Of a stretch of DNA of 64,000 nucleotides, positions 58,968 to 64,000 are shown piece by piece. Position numbers and translations under genes: made by a program. The notes under the pieces were generated by a model. It was not told the DNA's origin and searched no databases. It was given only the letters and a program-made list of their open reading frames with translations. The DNA lies in contig NC_080675.1 in assembly GCF_030445035.2 (NCBI RefSeq), forward strand, positions 67,720,544 to 67,784,543, written 5' to 3'. Every line of letters begins with the position of its first letter. Positions within the stretch are counted from its first letter, which is position 1. The stretch is from Dasypus novemcinctus (lineage: Eukaryota > Chordata > Mammalia > Cingulata > Dasypodidae).

Positions 58968-61765
58968 GAATATAGAATGTAAAGTTATCCTATGGTAAAC
59001 ATTTTTGCAAAGTTAATATTAGTGCCAAAACATAAAGTTGAAATTTTACATATTGGGTTTCACATGGGCTGTGTTCATAACTGACATGGGTGATTTTGAA
59101 GTTCCATACTCAAGTAATATACTGTAAATAGGGTTGAATATGTGCCCATCAATATTTGATGTTGAAACTGCTGAAAACACTACATAACAGTCTTAATTTA
59201 ACTTATTATTTCTCATTCCAAACAACCCAGGAATGCATTACAGATGCAACAAGGACTTCAACAACCAGATTCTTACAGATAGTATTCTTCACAAGAAAAT
59301 ACAAAATGACAATCTAAGTAGGTGTGAGAAGGCACAACCTAATGGACTGTGATACTCTTCTTTCTTTCTGACCTCAATCTATCATCCAATAACACAATTT
59401 TACCAAAAGTGAACCAAGACTGAGATATATGCATACTGAAAACTTTTTAGCTTTCTAGAACAGCATATGTCATTATGATGTGCTTTAAATCTTCCATGAT
59501 TTAGAAAACTCAACTTAGAGAATTACTCTCATCAGACTTATGTACAGTAAAATTTTAACCTATCCATACTTTATTAACTGATAATCTTGAGAAACCAACC
59601 ACTCATTTTCTTTCCTGGATCTTTTCAGAGATGGGGAAAGACACAAAAAAAGGCACTTGCTTATCAATATCTCCCATGATGATAGGCAAGGGGAGGGTAG
59701 ATCCTCAAAGGTCTAGAGAAAGGCTGATTTTATGCTCTAAATTCTGCTTCCCCGGTGACTTAGTGAAAAGCAGAGAGGGGAGATACAAATTATAACGAGA
59801 AGGGAGTTTGAGAAGAAGGGGAAAAATCAGAATTCCTCAAAAGGTTTCCTACTTCTATAGATCAAAGTCGGATAATACAAAACCACTTAAAATTAGAAAG
59901 GGAAGAGAGCTAGTACTGGAGAAAAGATAGGAAAAGGAAGCCTTAACTCTAAAAGAAAATCCTCCTCAAATTGTCAGACTCTTCTCAAGGCTGTGGCAGA
60001 TGCAAAGCCCACTGGGTCAACAATGAAGTAACTCAGAGCCTGGGGAATCCGGGTTCTGCTGACTTTCATCCGATGCTGCCTCAGACCACAGCAGTGTATC
60101 TTGCAACCTAACCTGATCTGGGCTGAGGAGTTTTACTGCATAGCAGCCTCCCATCTTCAAATGAGAAAGACCTGACATATGGTGCTTATAAATCACGGAT
60201 ATCAGATAAATGGCAAACATCTTCTTTACCCTCGTCTCTGCAGACATGGTATACACAGCAATAATTTCATAAGAGCACTTCGATCCCTTTCTTTCAGTAT
60301 AACATAACCATAAATTTAAGAAATAACCATTGCTGATTAAATATATGAGACTCTTGAACTTTTTCTTTAAATAAGAAACTCAATAGGTTGGTTTTCTCCC
60401 CTCTCTACATATGAAAGAAAGGAGTTCAACAGTTACCTTTTGGCTTAACAAGTAAAACTCTCAAGTATTTTTACCTCTCTGAAAGCAGAAATCTTGAAAT
60501 AAATATATTTTCAGAACAACAGATTATTATGTAAGACAAAAACAGAATCTTGAGAGTTACAGGTTACTTTTCCAGAACATACCAACGGTGCACAAAATCC
60601 AGGTGTCTTATAAGACTCCTTTGTTAGAAACAATATTTGTGAATATGGTTTTACAACAAAAGTAAAGCTGTGCCTGTGTTTCTAGAGCTATAGTGAAAGG
60701 TGGAATAATTTATCCTTTTTTGCTTGCTGAGATTTTCTTTAGCAGCCATAAGTCTCTATATTTTTTATGCCTGTACTAGAATTTCATTAATTAGAACCAA
60801 GAGAAAAATAAAGACTAGTCTGAAAAGCTCAAAACTTACAAAATGGAAAAAGAAAAGTGTCAAATGAGATTATTAATAGATGAAAATTGGGGGCACATAA
60901 TGTTTTGCATCCTCAATTGACAACTCAGCAACTTGTAGTTAGAATAATAGTAACCATTCTTATAAAAGGCCTCCATTACATAGAGAATTATAATAATTTG
61001 AATGGATATTTTAAGTTTCAGAAGTCTGATTTTCCCCAAAATTCAAAGTTAACACACTAATTCTAGACGTTTCCTTTCATTAAAAAGTTGTTAAAAATAT
61101 ATAATATCTTCAACTGAAATATAAATGCATTTTTAATTCCTTAAAGGAAGTCTACATTATATAAAAGGAATTTGAGAATAGAATTACTATGTACTTCTGA
61201 GGATCAAGGCCCTTCTTAGAAGTATAAAATATTCAATTAACTATCCTGTTGAATTTTTAATTTTGACATTGAAATACTAAACAGAGCATTAAAATCTATT
61301 ATTCTTTGTGAATTAATATTTTCTGAGACTGCACACACTGTCAGCTCTATAATAGCACTTTAGGACACAATTTAAGGTTTTGGTTTCATTTCTAAACTAA
61401 TGTTAAAAGGTAGTGTTTAATTCTGACTAAGTTAACTTTCATGTGATAACCAGAGAAGCATCATTTCAAACCAAGGAAAGATTCTATTTGTTTAATAAAA
61501 AAAAAAAGAGCGGAGTATTTTCTAATATATTTAAACAACTTCTCACAAAATTTCAAATTCAATAAGATTTTCCAAATTCCCAGTGCTGCACTATAAGGTG
61601 TTATCATAATGCACTTTATGACTCATTTCTTTCATTCACAAAAAAAGCAACAGGTCTTCTACCCCACTTTCAGGAATCAAGCCAGCTGCTGAACAAAGTG
61701 CCATAAGCAGAGTGTGGAGACAACCTAGGGGGTTAACATACCACCAAAACTTAAATGAAAAGAGA
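58968..61765. other. Unassigned sequence
   Basis: About 2.8 kb without a recognised repeat or gene. The 79-codon minus frame at 60017-60256 is the most gene-like stretch, but it has no recognised homology. Confidence 0.4.
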
Positions 61766-61769
61766 TAAA

Positions 61770-62010
61770 ACCAGATAGTGGCCAAGAGCCAGGATTGTGA
61801 AGTTAGACAGACCTGAGTCGAAAAAGAGGTACCACTAATTTATTAATTCTGTGACTTTGGCCAAGTACACTTAAGACCCCTCTAAGCCTCAGTTTTCTCA
61901 TCTGTAAAATGGGAATAATAGTGGTACCTGTTTTATACAACTGCTAGGAGAATTATGAGATAATGCAGGTGTAACATGGAGCCTAGCGCCTAGTCTATGG
62001 GATTTTCTTA
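61770..62010 (+). mobile_element. MIR SINE
   Basis: 'gtgactttggccaagtaca', 'taagcctcagttttctcatc' and 'tgtaaaatgggaataatag' are the MIR core and right part; the 5' end 'agccaggattgtgaagt' is also visible. Confidence 0.85.
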
Positions 62011-62157
62011 GCAGATATAATTTTCATTACATTAAAACTCCAATCAATCATCTGGGCATCTCTAAATCCAGTGTAACTCCAAGATGATAAACAGGTTTGA
62101 ACTTGTCTACAATTCAAATAAATTGGCACCAGCTACCTGGGGCAGAAGGATCACCAT

Positions 62158-62242
62158 GCTAAGTGTGAGCTCAAGGCAAAAGAGTTAAGAAAGATCATTA
62201 ACGCTGAGTGTGAGCTTGAGGAAAAAGAGTTATCAATTAGTG
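62158..62242 (+). repeat. Local tandem duplication, ~45 bp period
   Basis: Two similar units, 62158 ('gctaagtgtgagctcaagg') and 62203 ('gctgagtgtgagcttgagg'), each followed by 'aaaagagtta'. Confidence 0.85.
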
Positions 62243-62693
62243 CCCCTCCTATGGGCACAGAATGTAGTAGTAGCTATGTTTGCCATCCCTGGTATAGCTA
62301 CGTACTTTTTGTCATATAAGAAATATAACCTATTTATGTAATTTTTTTGCTTTTCTCTAAGTTCAGCCTTAATGTTAATAGGAAACTCTAACCACAGGTG
62401 TGAAAGGGCAACCGTGAGAAGGTCTACAGAAAATTACTAAATGGTCCAGGACACCCCAATTCAAACTGCCAGTCCAATACTGCCAAGAAGATTAAACTGA
62501 CTGATAGATCATTCACAATAAACTCTTAACATTTTATAATACATGTATCACATGTAAGCCTTAGGTCAAATAGTTTTGCACATTGAAAAACACTGCATAG
62601 ATTCCTATTTGAAATGTGTGGTGGAAGTGGCGACCCCTTGCACTAAAGTAGTTTTTGAACAGAGGTGATGTTTTCTTTTCAAGAAATTAAAGA

Positions 62694-63544
62694 GCCTTTC
62701 CTTTCAGCTGAGCACAGCAGAAAGAGGGCAGCAGAAATTTCCAAAAAGAAGAAGTTTGTTGCTTATGGCATTTTCAAAGCTGAACTGAACGAGTTTCTCA
62801 CTTGAGAGCTAGCTGAAGATGGCTACTCTGGAGCTGAGGTTCGAGTTACACCAACCAGGACAGAAATCATTATTCTGGCCACCAGGACACAGAATGTCCT
62901 TGGTGAGAAAGGCTGGCAGGGGATCCAGGAATTGACTGCTGTAGTTCAGAAGAGGTTTGGCTTACCTAGGGCAGTGTAGAGCTTTATGCTGAAAAGGTGG
63001 CCACAAGAGGTCTAAGTGCCATTGGTCAGGGAGAGTCTCTGTGTAATAAACTCCTAGGAGGGCTTGCTGTGCAGAGGGCCTGCTGTGGTGTGCTGCTGTT
63101 CATCAGGGAGAGTGGAGTCAAAGGCTGCAAGGTTGTAGTGTCTGGGAAACTGTGAGGATAGCGGGCTAAATCCATGATGTTTGTGAATGGCCTAATGATC
63201 CACAGTGGGGACCCTGTCAACCACTATGTTGATACTGCTGTGTGCCATGTGCTGCTCAGATACGGCGTGCTGGCATCAAAATGAAGATCATGCTGCCATG
63301 GGACCCAGGTGGTAAGGCTGGTCCTAAGAAGTCCCTGCCAGACCATGTGAGCATTGGAAAACCCAAAGATGAGATCCTACCCACCACTCCCATCTCAGAA
63401 TAGAAGGGTGGGAAACCAGAGCCACCTGCCATGCTCCAACTAGTCCCTACTGCATAAAAGGTTTTTCTTGACACCTGCATCTGGAGTCTGGCTATTACTT
63501 TATAAAGACGCTTAATAAAACTTTTTAAAAAGGAAAAAAAAAAA
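62694..63544 (+). pseudogene. RPS3 pseudogene: Processed RPS3 pseudogene
   Basis: A reverse-transcribed copy of the mRNA for ribosomal protein S3 of the small subunit. It has no introns, the 5' TOP start 'cctttcctttcagc', the 3' UTR, a 'cttaataaaact' poly-A signal and a poly-A tail. Readable parts: '[12 protein letters not shown]', '[16 protein letters not shown]' (residues about 45-65), '[10 protein letters not shown]' and 'KIMLPWDP'. Defects: Arg codon to TGA after 'EFLT', a frameshift near 62960-63000, TGA and TAG in the 'GKL.G.RA' stretch (about 63150), and TAG near the end ('SE*K'). The likely TSD is aagaaattaaaga (62681-62693) against aagaaatgaaaga (63545-63557), one mismatch. L1 machinery normally makes such copies. 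No host promoter is implied. Confidence 0.95.
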
Positions 63545-63630
63545 AAGAAATGAAAGAAACATTCAAAAGAAATCAGCGACAAACTCCACATCCTACCACT
63601 CTGCTGCCAACTTCCGTAATTTAAAAATAG

Positions 63631-64000
63631 TTGGGAAGCAGATGTGGCTCAAGCAGTCGGGCACCCACCTACCATATGGGTGGTCCCAGATGTGGTTCCC
63701 TGTGCCTCCTAAAGAAGACAAGCAAGACAGCAAGCTGATATGATGGGCTGATGCAGAAAGCTGATGCAACAAGATGACACAAGATGATGCAACAAGGTGA
63801 TACAATGAGGAAACACAATGAGAGACACCACAAGCAGAGAGCAGAGGTGACTCAAGCAATTGGACACCTCCCTTACACATGGGAGGTCTCAGGTTTGGTT
63901 CCCAGTGCCTCCTAAAAAGATGACGAGCAGACATAGCACACAACAAGCAGACAGCCAGCACAAACAATGAAGGGGGGGAGAAATTAATAAATAAAATAAA
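63631..64000 (+). mobile_element. DAS-type dimeric tRNA SINE (runs off the end)
   Basis: Head 'tgggaagcagatgtggctca' with degenerate B-box 'gatgtggttccc'. A second tRNA-like block at 63842 ('gaggtgactcaagcaattg') has B-box-like 'aggtttggttccc'. The tail (aaat)n reaches the window edge, so the right TSD is not visible. Confidence 0.9.

Noticed and set aside
60017..60256. 79-codon minus-strand frame as an exon or small gene
   Set aside because: No homology recognised and no clear splice sites or promoter; length is within chance.

Overview
This 64 kb window is vertebrate nuclear DNA from a placental mammal, almost certainly a xenarthran (armadillo, sloth or anteater). The main clue is about a dozen copies of a tRNA-headed SINE of the DAS-SINE type known from xenarthrans, together with L1, L2, MIR and MaLR/ERVL-type LTR elements. 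I recognise no functional protein-coding gene and no host exon. Nearly all long reading frames are decayed retrotransposon proteins, and the one recognisable host protein is a dead processed copy of RPS3 (62694-63544). Family names rest on remembered consensus sequences and on hallmarks seen here (target-site duplications, poly-A tails, TIRs, pol III boxes); no database was searched.

1-16945 is a nest of retrotransposons. An old L1 (1187-1260, resuming 13511-16945) is split by a 5'-truncated L1 (1261-1565, resuming 12639-13498). That L1 is split by an about 11 kb full-length L1 (1566-12628). The full-length L1 has four roughly 205 bp promoter-like monomers, decayed ORF1 and ORF2, and a very long 3' UTR. 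The 3' UTR itself holds a 595 bp L1 tail and a 651 bp inverted copy of its own 3' end. Target-site duplications (TSDs) support the layers.

16946-27100: a dimeric SINE, two possible solo LTRs, unassigned DNA, a MaLR-type provirus remnant (22575-24686), a CpG-rich minus-strand SINE with intact pol III boxes, and a 187 bp hAT element with a perfect 8 bp TSD. 27100-37050: an L1 5' half, L2 fragments, several SINEs, two solo LTRs of one family with perfect 5 bp TSDs, and a SINE split by a GC-rich class II-like solo LTR. 37056-40960: a minus-strand L2 split by an MLT1-like LTR (itself holding a SINE) and by a 1.46 kb L1 3'-UTR copy with a 16 bp TSD.

40961-48080 is mostly unassigned AT-rich DNA with L2, MIR and LTR pieces and a MIR split by three short tRNA SINEs. 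48078-55720 is a second near-full-length decayed L1 carrying three SINEs and one unidentified poly-A insertion. 55721-64000 is largely unassigned, with MIR, an LTR, SINEs, the RPS3 pseudogene and a SINE running off the end.

No genes here act together in a pathway. The biology is retrotransposition: L1 machinery mobilised its own truncated copies, the SINEs and the RPS3 mRNA.
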